Positions 27,473-37,430 are shown, numbered from the stretch's first letter. The stretch: 64,000 nt of DNA from Bacteroidales bacterium (GCA_017535665.1 JAFXTS010000014.1:1-64000); one strand, 5' to 3'. Notes: a model not told the origin generated them from the letters alone. Program-made: numbers and translations.

Positions 27473-29170
27473 ATGAAACAACTGATTGAATGCGTACCTA
27501 ATTTCAGCGAGGGCAGAAACCTCGACATCATCAAACAAATCACCGACGAAATCGAGACTGTGGAAGGCATCAGCCTGTTGGATGTGGATCCCGGTGCTTC
27601 CACCAACCGCACGGTGGTGACTTTCGTGGGCGAGCCCCACGACGTGATGGAGGCCGCTTTCCGCGGCATCCGTAAAGCACAGGAACTCATCGACATGCGC
27701 GGCCACCACGGCGATCACCCGCGCTTCGGCGCCACCGACGTTTGCCCGTTCGTGCCCGTTTCCAATATCACCATGGAAGAGACCGCCGAATTTGCCCGTC
27801 AGCTGGCCAAGCGCGTGGGCGACGAACTCAGCATTCCGGTGTTCTGCTACGAGAACTCCGCCTTCAAGCCGGAGCGCCGCAACCTTGCCAACTGCCGTCA
27901 GGGCGAATATGAAGCGCTGAAAGAGCGTATCTGCACCAAGGAGTGGAAGCCCGACTTCGGTCCCAACAAGTTCACGGAGAGTGTGGCCAAGAGCGGTGCC
28001 AGCGCCATCGGTGCCCGCGATTTCCTCATCGCCGTCAACTTCAACCTGAACACCACCTCTACCCGCCGCGCCAACGCCATCGCGTTCGACGTGCGCGAGA
28101 AGGGTCGTCCGAAGCGTGAGGGCAACCCCATCACCGGCAAGATTATGAAAGATGCCAACGGCGAAAACATCATGATCCCTGGCACGCTGAAAGGCACCAA
28201 AGCCATCGGCTGGTTCATCAAGGAGTATGGCATCGCACAGGTGTCGATGAACATCACCAGCATGCGCGAGACTCCGTTGCATGTGGCCTTTGAGGAGGTT
28301 TGCCGCAAGGCCGGCGCCCGCGGCATCCGCGTCACCGGTACCGAGATTGTGGGGCTCGTGCCCAAGTCGGCCCTGATTGATGCCGCCGACTACTTCCTCG
28401 CCAAGCAGCAGCGCTCGCTCGGTATCGACGAGGCCGAAAAGATGAAAATCGCCATCAAGTCGATGGGCCTCGACGACCTCAAGCCGTTCGTTCCCGAAGA
28501 GAAGGTGGTGGAATACATGATTGCCGACAAGAGCGGCAACCGTCTGGTGGACATGACCTGCGAGGGGTTTGCCAACGAGACCGCTTCCGAAAGTCCGGCT
28601 CCTGGCGGCGGCTCCATCTCCGCCTACATGGGTGCACTCGGCGCAGCGCTCGGCACCATGGTGGCCAACCTGTCGGCCCACAAGCCCGGCTGGGACGCCA
28701 AGTGGAAAACCTTCTCCGAGGTAGCCGTCAAAGGTCAGCAGATCAAGGAAGACCTCATCCATCTGGTGGATGAAGATACCAACGCTTTCAATATGATCAT
28801 GAACGCCTTCGGTCTGCCGAAGGGCACTGAAGAGGAGAAGGCCGCCCGCAAGGCTGCCATCCAGGAGGCGACCAAATACGCCACCGAGGTTCCGTTCCGC
28901 ACGGTGAAACGCTCCTTCGACGTGTTTGACATCTGCGAACAGATGATCAAGAAGGGCAACCCGAACTCCGTGACCGACGCCGCTGTGGGTGTGCTCTGCG
29001 CCGAAGCCGCTGTGACGGGTGCTTACCTGAACGTGAAAATCAACGCCTCTTCGCTGGCCGACAAGGAGTTCGCCAACCAGATTGTGGGCGAGGCACACGA
29101 CTATGTGATGAAAGCCCGCAGAAACAAACAGCGCCTTATCAACTTGGTGGACAAGCGTTTGGATTTCTAA
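27473..29170 (+). CDS. ftcD: Glutamate formimidoyltransferase / formimidoyl-THF cyclodeaminase
   Basis: 565 residues, bifunctional. The transferase part (about 1-325, starting LIECVPNFSEGRN, with GHHGDHPRFGATDVCPF) moves the formimino group from formiminoglutamate to tetrahydrofolate in histidine breakdown. The cyclodeaminase part (about 355-560, ESPAPGGGSISAYMGALGAAL) releases ammonia and forms methenyl-THF. The fused arrangement matches the animal enzyme and many Bacteroidota. First gene of a run ftcD-murG-xseB-OMT-trmD; no other histidine-degradation gene is nearby. Confidence 0.95.
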   Translation: MKQLIECVPNFSEGRNLDIIKQITDEIETVEGISLLDVDPGASTNRTVVTFVGEPHDVMEAAFRGIRKAQELIDMRGHHGDHPRFGATDVCPFVPVSNITMEETAEFARQLAKRVGDELSIPVFCYENSAFKPERRNLANCRQGEYEALKERICTKEWKPDFGPNKFTESVAKSGASAIGARDFLIAVNFNLNTTSTRRANAIAFDVREKGRPKREGNPITGKIMKDANGENIMIPGTLKGTKAIGWFIKEYGIAQVSMNITSMRETPLHVAFEEVCRKAGARGIRVTGTEIVGLVPKSALIDAADYFLAKQQRSLGIDEAEKMKIAIKSMGLDDLKPFVPEEKVVEYMIADKSGNRLVDMTCEGFANETASESPAPGGGSISAYMGALGAALGTMVANLSAHKPGWDAKWKTFSEVAVKGQQIKEDLIHLVDEDTNAFNMIMNAFGLPKGTEEEKAARKAAIQEATKYATEVPFRTVKRSFDVFDICEQMIKKGNPNSVTDAAVGVLCAEAAVTGAYLNVKINASSLADKEFANQIVGEAHDYVMKARRNKQRLINLVDKRLDF

Positions 29171-29189
29171 TCTTTTAATATAAAAAGCT

Positions 29190-30293
29190 ATGAAACAGCG
29201 TTTTATCATATCGGGCGGTGGCACCGGCGGGCACATCTTCCCCGCCATCGCCATTGCCAACCGAATCAAGAAAGTGGTGCCGGAGGCAGAAATCCTGTTC
29301 ATCGGCGCTTCCGACAAGATGGAGATGCGGCGCGTACCCGATGCCGGCTACAAAATCGAGGGACTGCACATCTATGGCATCTCCCGCGACTTGTCGCCAC
29401 GCGGCATCTGGAAAAACATCAAACTGCCGTTTGTGCTGATGAAGGCCAACCGCCGTGCCAAGGAGATCATCCGCAACTTCAACCCCGACGTGGCTATTGG
29501 CGTGGGCGGTTTCGCCAGCTATGCCGCGCTGAATGCCGCCAACCAGTTAGGCATTCCTACGCTCATCCAGGAGCAAAACTCCTATCCGGGTGTCACCAAC
29601 AAGCGGCTCGCCCCAAAGGTGAAGAAGATCTGCGTGGCCTACGACGGACTGGAGCGGTTCTTCCCCGCCGAGAAAATCGTCAAGACCGGCAACCCCGTTC
29701 GCGACGAGATTCTACACATTGAGAAAAAGAAGCCCGAGGCATACCAGTTCTTCGGACTCACCCCGGGCAAGAAAACCCTGCTGGTGGTGGGCGGCAGCCT
29801 GGGTGCCAAGACCATCAACCGCACCATGGCAGAGAATGCCAACAAGTTGAAAAACATGGGTATACAGGTACTTTGGCAGACCGGCGAAGCGTATTACAAG
29901 CAGAACCAGATGGAGCTGTCGATGCTGCAAAACGACCAGCTGCGCATCGTGCCTTTCATCAAAAATATGAACGACGCCTACGGCATTGCCGACATCATCA
30001 TCTCACGGGCGGGTGCGTTGGCCATTGCCGAGCTGAGTATTCTCGGAACGCCCACGATTCTGGTGCCGTTCCCGTATGCCGCCGAAGACCATCAGACCAA
30101 GAATGCGATGGCCTTGGTGGACAAGGGCGCTGCACTGATGGTGAAGGACAGCGAGGCCGGCGAAAAGCTCATTCCCACCTTAGAGAACCTGCTGAACGAT
30201 GCTCAAAAATGCGAGGAGATGGCGCAAAACATGGCACAGTTCGCTCTGCCACAGGCCATTGACGCCATTGTGGAGAATATTCTCAACTTGTAA
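29190..30293 (+). CDS. murG: UDP-GlcNAc:lipid I N-acetylglucosaminyltransferase
   Basis: 367 residues. Adds GlcNAc to lipid I to make lipid II at the inner face of the membrane. Glycine-rich loop SGGGTGGHIFPAIAIAN at the N-terminus, GVGGFASYAALNAA, VVGGSLGAKTINRTM, and the donor-site segment SRAGALAIAELSILGTPTIL...HQTKNA. 19 bases after ftcD and 10 before xseB. Confidence 0.97.
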   Translation: MKQRFIISGGGTGGHIFPAIAIANRIKKVVPEAEILFIGASDKMEMRRVPDAGYKIEGLHIYGISRDLSPRGIWKNIKLPFVLMKANRRAKEIIRNFNPDVAIGVGGFASYAALNAANQLGIPTLIQEQNSYPGVTNKRLAPKVKKICVAYDGLERFFPAEKIVKTGNPVRDEILHIEKKKPEAYQFFGLTPGKKTLLVVGGSLGAKTINRTMAENANKLKNMGIQVLWQTGEAYYKQNQMELSMLQNDQLRIVPFIKNMNDAYGIADIIISRAGALAIAELSILGTPTILVPFPYAAEDHQTKNAMALVDKGAALMVKDSEAGEKLIPTLENLLNDAQKCEEMAQNMAQFALPQAIDAIVENILNL

Positions 30294-30303
30294 CCAACAG
30301 CTT

Positions 30304-30489
30304 ATGGAAAAACAGCCCACCTACACCGAAGCCTACAACGAGCTTCAGAGCATCGTAAAAAAGATGGAGAACGCCGACATCTCGGTTGACGAACTCACCA
30401 AAAATATTGAGCGCGCCCTCCAGCTCATCCGCATCTGCAAGGAGAAGTTAGGAAAGACCGAGGAGGAGGTGAACAAGATCATGAGTTAG
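30304..30489 (+). CDS. xseB: Exodeoxyribonuclease VII small subunit
   Basis: 61 residues from ATG 30304. The longer upstream frame lies inside murG and is rejected. TYTEAYNELQSIVKKMENAD and ISVDELTKNIERALQLIRIC are typical of XseB, a two-helix subunit that binds XseA in several copies. The xseA gene is elsewhere (2027-3271). Confidence 0.93.
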   Translation: MEKQPTYTEAYNELQSIVKKMENADISVDELTKNIERALQLIRICKEKLGKTEEEVNKIMS

Positions 30490-30492
30490 CCC

Positions 30493-31128
30493 ATGGAGCA
30501 GGAAGCGTTGGAAGAGTATTGTGAGGCGCACTCCACCCCGCAGTCGGAGCTGCTGTACCGGCTCACCCGCGAGACGCACCAGAAGGTGATGAACCCGCGG
30601 ATGCTGTCGGGGCACCTGCAAGGCATGCTGCTGACGATGCTTTGTCGGATGATGCGCGCGCGGCGGGTACTGGAAATCGGCACCTACACGGGCTACTCGG
30701 CACTCTGTATCGCCGAAGGACTTGCCGACGACGGACTGCTCCACACCATCGAGGTGAATGAGGAACGGGAGGATATGATTCGCCGTTATCTGGCGCAATC
30801 GCCCTACGAGGATAAAATCCAGCTGCACATCGGCGACGCGCTACAAGTGATACCCACCTTGCAGGAACAGTGGGACATGGTGTATATCGATGGCGACAAA
30901 GAGCAGTACACCGACTATTACGAGATGGTGCTGCCGCAGGTGCGAAAAGGTGGCATCATTTTGGTTGATAATGTTTTGTGGGGAGAGAAGGTGATACATG
31001 AAATACGCAGTGGCGACAAGGACACGAAGGCGGTTTGCGCATTCAATGAGCATGTGCAGTTCGACGAGCGCGTCACCAATTTCATCCTTCCGGTGCGGGA
31101 TGGCGTGATGTTTATAGAAAAATTATAA
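30493..31128 (+). CDS. Class I SAM-dependent O-methyltransferase
   Basis: 211 residues. Motif [20 protein letters not shown] (near 57-75) binds S-adenosylmethionine; [25 protein letters not shown] and [13 protein letters not shown] match the caffeoyl-CoA/catechol-type O-methyltransferase family (with the metal-binding D..D-N pattern). Substrate unknown. It begins 3 bases after xseB and ends 2 before trmD. Confidence 0.9.
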   Translation: MEQEALEEYCEAHSTPQSELLYRLTRETHQKVMNPRMLSGHLQGMLLTMLCRMMRARRVLEIGTYTGYSALCIAEGLADDGLLHTIEVNEEREDMIRRYLAQSPYEDKIQLHIGDALQVIPTLQEQWDMVYIDGDKEQYTDYYEMVLPQVRKGGIILVDNVLWGEKVIHEIRSGDKDTKAVCAFNEHVQFDERVTNFILPVRDGVMFIEKL

Positions 31129-31130
31129 CG

Positions 31131-31814
31131 ATGAGAATAGACATACTGACACTTTTCCCTGAGATGTTCACGGGAGTTTTCTCGCAGTCGATTTTGAAGC
31201 GGGCGGTCAACAAGGGACTGTTGGAGCTGCACACGCACGACATCCGCGACTACACGAAGGACAAGCACCGCAAGGTGGACGACTATCCTTTCGGGGGCGG
31301 TGCCGGAATGGTGATGATGGTGCAGCCCATTGCCGACTGCATCGCGGCGTTGAAGGCAGAGCGGAAGTACGACGCCGTGCTGTTTATGGCACCCGACGGA
31401 CAGACCTTCAACCAGGCGAAGGCCAACCAGATTTCGATGTACGAGAATGTCATCATCCTGTGCGGCCATTACAAGGGGGTGGATGAAAGAGTGCGTGAAC
31501 TATTTGTGACAGAAGAAATTAGCATCGGTGACTACGTATTGTCGGGTGGTGAAATTGCCGCCATGGCGATTGTGGATGCCGTGGCACGGGTGATCCCCGG
31601 GGTGATTGGCGATGAGAGCTCAGCCCTCACCGACTCGTTCCAGGACGGCCTGTTGTCGCCGCCGGTTTACACCCGTCCGGCCGACTACGAAGGTCACTGT
31701 GTGCCAGAGATTTTGCTGTCGGGCAACCAGCGGCTCATCGACGATTGGAAGTTGGAACAGCAGCTGGCTCGCACCAAAAAACGCCGCCCCGATCTGCTGG
31801 ACAAAATGGAGTAG
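31131..31814 (+). CDS. trmD: tRNA (guanine-37-N1) methyltransferase
   Basis: 227 residues. Trefoil-knot SPOUT enzyme: [52 protein letters not shown] and the knot motif [15 protein letters not shown], all diagnostic of TrmD. m1G37 prevents +1 frameshifting at proline codons. The usual rimM/rplS neighbours are absent; here it is tightly linked to the O-methyltransferase gene. Confidence 0.97.
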   Translation: MRIDILTLFPEMFTGVFSQSILKRAVNKGLLELHTHDIRDYTKDKHRKVDDYPFGGGAGMVMMVQPIADCIAALKAERKYDAVLFMAPDGQTFNQAKANQISMYENVIILCGHYKGVDERVRELFVTEEISIGDYVLSGGEIAAMAIVDAVARVIPGVIGDESSALTDSFQDGLLSPPVYTRPADYEGHCVPEILLSGNQRLIDDWKLEQQLARTKKRRPDLLDKME

Positions 31815-31844
31815 GACAATATTAATTTCTGTCAATATTCAAGA

Positions 31845-32486
31845 ATGAAAAAGATTGTAATTATAGATGGCGGTCCCAGAAAGAACATGAACACGGCGGC
31901 TATGATCGAGGCCTTCACCCGTGGCGTAAAGTCGGTAGGTGAAGAGATTGACGTCAAGCGCGTATTCCTTTATGACATCGACTACAAAGGGTGCTACAGT
32001 TGCCTGGCCTGCAAACTGAAAGCCACTCCTTTTCGTGATGTATGCGCCTACAAGGATGGTCTGACGGACACCCTCCGCGAGACCGCCTACGCCGACGGGG
32101 TAGTGTTTGCATCGCCCATCTTTTACAGTCGCGTGACGGGCCAGTTGGAGAGTTTCATCGAGAGGCTCACCTTCCCGTGGCTTTCATACGATGACTACAG
32201 CATGCACCCTCCCAAGCGCATTCCTGCCGCCATCATCTACACCATGAACGACATCTCCGCCGAACGCCGCAACCTACAGTCGTTGGAGATGCTGTTGGGC
32301 GGATTCTACGGGGAGCGTCCCGAGAGAATTGCGGCCTGTAACACCTATCAGGTGAAGGACTACGACCGGTATGCCATGGCCAGTTTCCCAAAAGAGAACA
32401 AGGAACTCTGGCGTGCCGAGCATTGGGAGCAGGATTTGCAGCAGGCTTACGAAGCCGGCCAACGCATGGCTGCGAAAATTCTTTAG
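31845..32486 (+). CDS. Flavodoxin-fold NADPH-dependent FMN reductase family protein
   Basis: 213 residues. The FMN-binding start is KKIVIIDGGPRKNMNTAAMI; SPIFYSRVTGQLESFIER is the second phosphate/flavin loop. A cysteine cluster, GCYSCLACK (near 49-57), is typical of the iron-sulfur-flavoprotein-like branch. Probable electron-transfer or quinone/azo-type reductase; substrate unknown. 30 bases after trmD; may be read through from it. Confidence 0.85.
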   Translation: MKKIVIIDGGPRKNMNTAAMIEAFTRGVKSVGEEIDVKRVFLYDIDYKGCYSCLACKLKATPFRDVCAYKDGLTDTLRETAYADGVVFASPIFYSRVTGQLESFIERLTFPWLSYDDYSMHPPKRIPAAIIYTMNDISAERRNLQSLEMLLGGFYGERPERIAACNTYQVKDYDRYAMASFPKENKELWRAEHWEQDLQQAYEAGQRMAAKIL

Positions 32487-32508
32487 CCCCATCCATTTTC
32501 ATTTCATC

Positions 32509-33603
32509 TTATGGTACTTCACGTGCCAGTCGGTCCGAAAGCTGACATAAGGCACGGGTGATGTGCTGTCGCTCGCGGGCAGGCAGGGCATCGAAACGGT
32601 TGAGGTTCAGCTGGAAAAACTGCTCCAGCACCTCGCGGCGCAGGCGACTTGCCACGCTGGCAGACAGCTTCGCTGAGGGTGCCCTTCCCATCTCTTTCCG
32701 CACACGGCAGAGCAGTTCCGGACTGAAAAGGGCTCGCAGTTCGGTGAGCATGTCGGCGCACTCGGCACTGACGGGAGGAACATCGCCCCGAGCACTGGGC
32801 AATGAATGGGTAGCAGTGTCGGAATGATGGGCCGAGTGCACCGCTGACCTATGGCGCGAGTTGACATTTTTGAGCAGCACGCGCTCGCCAGCAGGAGTGA
32901 AGATCGGCGTCAATGGGCGGATGACCATGCCCTCGCACCAGTTGTTGCGGAGCGGGGGCAGGTCGAGCCAGTCGGGCAGACGCGTAGGGAAGGCGTTCGG
33001 GTAGCGCAGGCATTCATCGAGACTGCCTTGGAAGAGGGTGCGGGCATGGAAGATGCCGAGACTTTCGAACAGCCGGTTACAGACCGCCACTGAGAGGAAG
33101 TTGTGACCACTAATATCACACCCAAAATCCTTTACACCAACACTATGCATCTCCCCTACTGCCTGCCTCCTCACACTGATATCGTAGGCATAGAACCCGT
33201 AATCTGGCGCATAGTACACTCCTGTCCGCGCCGGCACACGTCCCTTACAGCGCGCCACCGATGGGTGCGGGTACTCCCCGCCAAACAGCTCTCCAAAGAC
33301 ATTCACGCTGCGCACATCCGGGAAGAGCTGCCGGACGTGCGCATACAGTCTGAAGAGTCGGGGGCGATATCGCTCCGCCAAGCCAGCGAGCCCTGCCGAC
33401 AGCACCTCCTCCTTTTCCTCGTCGTCATTCAACGCCGACAACCATACAAAAGACACATCCTGCCCATCACACCCCATCCGAACAGGCATCCCACACACCT
33501 TTTCCTGCACCACAAACCCCACATCTTCACCCGCCTCCTCATCAACCCACCTGACAAAAGAGGCATCGCGCACATCCCTCAACTTCAGACAACTCCTATA
33601 CAT
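32509..33603 (-). CDS. Rnl2-type RNA ligase
   Basis: 364 residues from ATG 33603. The nucleotidyltransferase motifs of T4 Rnl2-like ligases are visible: motif I VVQEKVCG with the adenylated Lys at about residue 35, motif III VNVFGELFGG (Glu near 105), motif IIIa YGFYAYDI, motif IV EGMVIRP (Glu near 224), motif V VLLKNVNSR (Lys near 245). A ~100-residue helical C-terminal domain follows. It is expected to seal nicked or hairpin-bridged RNA with ATP. No polynucleotide kinase, Hen1 or RtcB-type partner is adjacent, so the biological substrate is unknown. Confidence 0.82.
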   Translation of the reverse strand: MYRSCLKLRDVRDASFVRWVDEEAGEDVGFVVQEKVCGMPVRMGCDGQDVSFVWLSALNDDEEKEEVLSAGLAGLAERYRPRLFRLYAHVRQLFPDVRSVNVFGELFGGEYPHPSVARCKGRVPARTGVYYAPDYGFYAYDISVRRQAVGEMHSVGVKDFGCDISGHNFLSVAVCNRLFESLGIFHARTLFQGSLDECLRYPNAFPTRLPDWLDLPPLRNNWCEGMVIRPLTPIFTPAGERVLLKNVNSRHRSAVHSAHHSDTATHSLPSARGDVPPVSAECADMLTELRALFSPELLCRVRKEMGRAPSAKLSASVASRLRREVLEQFFQLNLNRFDALPARERQHITRALCQLSDRLAREVP

Positions 33604-33651
33604 TATCAAATTATTAATCTATTAACTTATATTTATCTTATTTTAACTTTA

Positions 33652-33659
33652 CAAAGATA
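33652..33659 (-). promoter_or_regulatory. -7 promoter box for the RNA ligase
   Basis: Minus-strand TATCTTTG, 49 bases upstream of the ATG at 33603. Confidence 0.6.
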
Positions 33660-33896
33660 CGATAGATTTTTCAAAAATAACACATTATTTAAAATTTTTA
33701 TTACACTAATTATCAATCATTTATTTTTACAAATAAGGGATGATGAAAAAAATTTTCAGAGTCAAAACTGCAATTTTCGGAGAATTTTTATTGTTAATTA
33801 TACATTAATATCAATTTTCACTTTCTACATAAGCATCCACAAAAAAAATTTCCCAAAGTACGCCCCTAAAACACTCTGTTTTTCAATGCAAAATTG

Positions 33897-33904
33897 TATT
33901 TTTG
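33897..33904 (+). promoter_or_regulatory. -7 promoter box for the lipoprotein-rodA unit
   Basis: TATTTTTG followed by CC, 33 bases before the ATG at 33937, which sets the true start of the lipoprotein. Confidence 0.65.
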
Positions 33905-33936
33905 CCAACGAATTTCAAATAGAAAAATCCCTCAAA

Positions 33937-34605
33937 ATGAAACGATTACTTTACGCAGTTATCCTGACTGTACCCTTATTGTTGACCGCCTGTGCATCGT
34001 ACTACCAGGTCTATCATCTGGAGGGCGAAGAGAATTTCCGCACCAACCGTCACGAGATGCGATATGACGGCAGTCACTGCGTTGTATCGTACGACTTTTG
34101 GCAAGACCATGGCTCTCTGTCATTTACACTCCAAAACACCTCTGACCAAACCATGCACCTCTACCTTGACGAGTGCTTCTTGGTGAGAAATGGTCACGCT
34201 GCCGATTTTCTGCAATTGCCTATTACAGACGGAGATATGGAATTTTCTGGGAAAGTGGTCTCTATCCCCCCACACACCTACCGCCATTTCAGCTGTCCCG
34301 ACATCGAGAGCCACATCATGGAATTCTGCGATGTGGAACTCTGTCCCTCGCGCGAACTGATTCACACCACCTTCTTCACCCGCGAAACTTCACCCCTGCA
34401 ATTTGGCGTACGTCTCACCTATTCTTTGGGGCAGAACGAGCAAAAACTTCTGATAACCAACAGTTTCTATGTAAATGAAGTGACCAACTATCACAAGCGC
34501 AACTTCGAGCAAGTGCACTACGACACACTTCGAAATTGCCACGAAGAGGAGTATCTGCCCGTGCAAGACATTCGCTCCGCCGACAAGTTTTACATCGAAT
34601 ACTAA
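33937..34605 (+). CDS. Lipoprotein of unknown function
   Basis: 222 residues. The ATG at 33937 gives a lipoprotein signal peptide with lipobox LTAC (Cys near residue 19); the upstream extension of the frame is not credible. The mature part is about 200 residues, rich in aromatic residues and predicted strands (HCVVSYDFWQDHGSLSFTL, LQFGVRLTYSL). No family recognised. First gene of a unit that continues with the polyprenyl synthase, mrdA and rodA, so a role at the cell envelope is plausible but unproven. Confidence 0.82.
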   Translation: MKRLLYAVILTVPLLLTACASYYQVYHLEGEENFRTNRHEMRYDGSHCVVSYDFWQDHGSLSFTLQNTSDQTMHLYLDECFLVRNGHAADFLQLPITDGDMEFSGKVVSIPPHTYRHFSCPDIESHIMEFCDVELCPSRELIHTTFFTRETSPLQFGVRLTYSLGQNEQKLLITNSFYVNEVTNYHKRNFEQVHYDTLRNCHEEEYLPVQDIRSADKFYIEY

Positions 34606-34631
34606 ACCATAACCTTCACAAATACAGCTAC

Positions 34632-35594
34632 ATGGATCAACTTACCGATTTCTTTAAAAACATCACGTTAGACAAAGAACCCCAAAACCTGTACGAACCC
34701 ATCTACTACACCTTGTCGCAAGGTGGAAAACGACTTCGTCCAAGATTAGTGCTGATGTCGGCCGAACTGTTCGGCGGCAAGGCTGAACTCGCCCTCTATC
34801 CGGCAGCGGCTTTCGAAATGCTGCACAACTTCACCCTCATCCACGACGACATCATGGACGATGCGCCCATCCGTCGCGGACAGCCGACCGTATATCGCAA
34901 GTGGAACGGCAATATCGCCATCCTGTCGGGCGATGCCCTCGCCACCCTCGCCCTGCAAACCATCCTCGAGACCCCCTCCACGCCACAAACCGCCCTCGCC
35001 CTGTCGAAACTGCTGGCACAGACCTCCGTGGAGATTTGCGAAGGTCAGCAGAAAGACCTCGACTTTGAAACCACCGACCAGGTAACCCTCGATGATTACG
35101 TCAACATGATTCGATACAAGACCGCAGTTCTGCTGGCCGGATGTCTGAAAGCCGGTGCCATTGTGGCGGATGCAACCCCTGATAACCAGCAACTTATATA
35201 CGAATACGGCATCCAACTCGGTCTGGCCTTCCAGCTCAAGGACGACCTGCTCGATGTGTATGGCGATGGGACTGTCTTCGGAAAGAAAATCGGAGGCGAC
35301 ATCCGCGAAAACAAGAAAACCTACTTGTATCTCAATGCTTTACAAGATGCTGATACTGAACAGAAAGAGCGGTTGCTGCATTATTTCTCCTCCACCGACT
35401 TCGATGATCAGGAAAAATTTGAGGCGGTGAAAGCCATTTACAACCAAACCGACATTCAGCACAAAACCGAACAACAGATAGAGATTTATCTTCAAAAGGC
35501 ACTTGATAATCTCGAAAAGATTGAGATAGAGGATGATAAGAGAAAAGAGCCTTTCCGCAACCTCGTTCGCGAGCTGAGACAACGCAACAAATAA
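34632..35594 (+). CDS. Polyprenyl (prenyl diphosphate) synthase
   Basis: 320 residues from ATG 34632; a longer frame overlapping the lipoprotein is rejected. First Asp-rich motif HDDIMDDAPIRRG (near 77-89), GGKRLRPRL upstream, KTAVLLAGC, and second motif FQLKDDLLDVYGD. It makes trans-prenyl diphosphates from IPP and an allylic starter. Chain length (farnesyl, geranylgeranyl or octaprenyl) cannot be read reliably here. 26 bases after the lipoprotein and 6 before mrdA. Confidence 0.92.
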   Translation: MDQLTDFFKNITLDKEPQNLYEPIYYTLSQGGKRLRPRLVLMSAELFGGKAELALYPAAAFEMLHNFTLIHDDIMDDAPIRRGQPTVYRKWNGNIAILSGDALATLALQTILETPSTPQTALALSKLLAQTSVEICEGQQKDLDFETTDQVTLDDYVNMIRYKTAVLLAGCLKAGAIVADATPDNQQLIYEYGIQLGLAFQLKDDLLDVYGDGTVFGKKIGGDIRENKKTYLYLNALQDADTEQKERLLHYFSSTDFDDQEKFEAVKAIYNQTDIQHKTEQQIEIYLQKALDNLEKIEIEDDKRKEPFRNLVRELRQRNK

Positions 35595-35600
35595 AACGTC

Positions 35601-37430
35601 ATGAATCCTCTATCACAACAACGAAAAATCATCATCATCGGCAGCATGCTGCTCATCGCGCTTGCGTGCGTGCTGAAGCTGTTCAGCCTGCAGGTGGTGA
35701 ACAACCGCTACAAGGAGGCCGCCGAGCGCAACGCCATCCGCGAGGTCACCATCACCCCGCCGCGCGGACTCATCTACGACCGCAACGACTCGCTGCTGGT
35801 GTACAACGAGGCCGCCTACGACCTGATGGTCATCCCCAAGAATGTGCAGCCGTTCGACACGATGGACCTGTGCCAGTCGATCGACATCACCAAGGAGGAG
35901 TTGTGTCAGAAGTTGGAGAAGGCGCGCACCTACTCGCCGCTGCTTCCCTCCATCATCAAACAGCAGATGAAGAAGGAGGACTACGGCGTGCTGCAGGAGA
36001 AGATGCATAAGTTCCCCGGTTTCTTCGTGCAGAACAGAATCTTACGTTCCTATCCCGTGCCCATCGCGGCGCACATTCTCGGGTATATCGGCGAGGTGAC
36101 CGACCAGCAACTCACTTCCGACAACTACTACCAGTTGGGCGACTACATCGGCATCAGTGGCATTGAGAAGTCGTATGAGGAAGAGCTGCGCGGAAAGAAG
36201 GGGAAGCGGATGGTGCTGGTGGATGTGAACAACCGCGAACAAGGGCCTTACAAAGATGGGAAAGCCGATGTCGCGGCGGTGGCCGGCCAAAACCTGTGGA
36301 GCACCCTCGACCTCAAGCTGCAGGAGTACGGCGAAAAGCTGCTGCAAGGCAAGAAGGGCAGTATCGTGGCCATCGAGCCGGCAACGGGCGAGATTCTCTG
36401 TATCGTCTCCATGCCCTCCTACGACCCCAACCTGCTGGTGGGGAAGGACCGCGGCAAGAACTATGCCGCTCTCAACCAGGACCTTGACAACACCCCGCTG
36501 TTCAACCGTGCCCTGAAGGCCTGCTACCCGCCCGGCTCCACCTTCAAACTCGCCAACGGACTGATCGCGCAGCAGGAGGGTGTCATCAACCGGTACACCT
36601 ACTACAGTTGCGGCGGCGGCTACTCGTACGGCGGTCACCGACTGAAATGTCACAGCCACGCCGGCTCCGACCTCGTGGACGCAGTGCGCTGCTCTTGCAA
36701 CGCCTACTTCTGTCGCGCCTTCTACAACACCATCAGCAACAACAAGTTCCACTCCATACAGGAGGGCTACCAGACTTGGAAAGACCACATCAACAAGTTG
36801 GGCTTCGGCCAGAAATTTAATACCGACCTGCCCTACGAATCGAAAGGCATTATTCCGAGTGTGGAGTATTTCGACAAGCGGTACAACGGTCACTGGAATG
36901 GTAACTCCGTGATTTCCATGGCTATCGGACAGGGCGAGGTGGGTAGCACCCCGCTGCAGATGGCCAACCTCGTGGCCATCATCGCCAACCGCGGGTTTTA
37001 CTACAAGCCCCATGTGGTGAAGGCCATCGGCTCGAAAAACAACCCCAACATGCGTTACTCGGAGCGGATGGAAAGCGGCATCAGCCGTCCCTACTTCGAC
37101 CCCATCATTGATGGTATGAAGCTGGTTATCAGCAGCGGTACCGGTCGTTTGGCGCAGGTGGAAGGTGTGGAGATGGCCGGCAAGACCGGAACAGCGCAGA
37201 ACCCTCACGGAGCCGACCACTCGGTTTTTGCCTGCTTCGCGCCGGTAGATCAGCCCAAGATCGCCATCTTCGTGCTGGTGGAAAACGGCGGATGGGGCGG
37301 TGTGCTTGCAGCCCGCATCGCCAGCCTGATGACCGAGATGTACCTCTTCCGCGAAGTGAAACAGACCGAAAAAGAACAAGCTGTTCTTTCCCATTATATC
37401 ACCTACGCAAAAGCCCGACATGCTAACTGA
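35601..37430 (+). CDS. mrdA: Penicillin-binding protein 2, transpeptidase
   Basis: 609 residues. One N-terminal membrane helix (about 10-30), the dimerisation domain with TPPRGLIYDRND, then the transpeptidase domain with the catalytic motifs PGSTFKLANG (SxxK), CSCNAYF (SxN) and KTGTAQNP (KTG). Cross-links peptidoglycan during cell elongation together with RodA, whose gene overlaps it by 11 bases. Confidence 0.96.
   Translation: MNPLSQQRKIIIIGSMLLIALACVLKLFSLQVVNNRYKEAAERNAIREVTITPPRGLIYDRNDSLLVYNEAAYDLMVIPKNVQPFDTMDLCQSIDITKEELCQKLEKARTYSPLLPSIIKQQMKKEDYGVLQEKMHKFPGFFVQNRILRSYPVPIAAHILGYIGEVTDQQLTSDNYYQLGDYIGISGIEKSYEEELRGKKGKRMVLVDVNNREQGPYKDGKADVAAVAGQNLWSTLDLKLQEYGEKLLQGKKGSIVAIEPATGEILCIVSMPSYDPNLLVGKDRGKNYAALNQDLDNTPLFNRALKACYPPGSTFKLANGLIAQQEGVINRYTYYSCGGGYSYGGHRLKCHSHAGSDLVDAVRCSCNAYFCRAFYNTISNNKFHSIQEGYQTWKDHINKLGFGQKFNTDLPYESKGIIPSVEYFDKRYNGHWNGNSVISMAIGQGEVGSTPLQMANLVAIIANRGFYYKPHVVKAIGSKNNPNMRYSERMESGISRPYFDPIIDGMKLVISSGTGRLAQVEGVEMAGKTGTAQNPHGADHSVFACFAPVDQPKIAIFVLVENGGWGGVLAARIASLMTEMYLFREVKQTEKEQAVLSHYITYAKARHAN

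Larger units (their letters stand above)
33604..33936. other. AT-rich divergent promoter region
   Basis: No gene. A minus-strand -7 box (complement of 33652-33659, TATCTTTG) serves the RNA ligase, and a plus-strand TATTTTTG (33897-33904) serves the lipoprotein operon. The long open frame that runs through this region into the lipoprotein is rejected because it passes through both promoters. Confidence 0.65.

Noticed and set aside
27464-29317. 617-codon open frame opposite ftcD
   Set aside because: It is the antisense shadow of a clearly recognisable FtcD protein in GC-rich DNA; its translation is low-complexity His/Gly-rich text with no family resemblance.
33103-33936. Long N-terminal extension of the lipoprotein frame
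   Set aside because: It overlaps the RNA ligase gene on the other strand and runs through both promoters; the internal ATG at 33937 gives a proper lipoprotein signal peptide.
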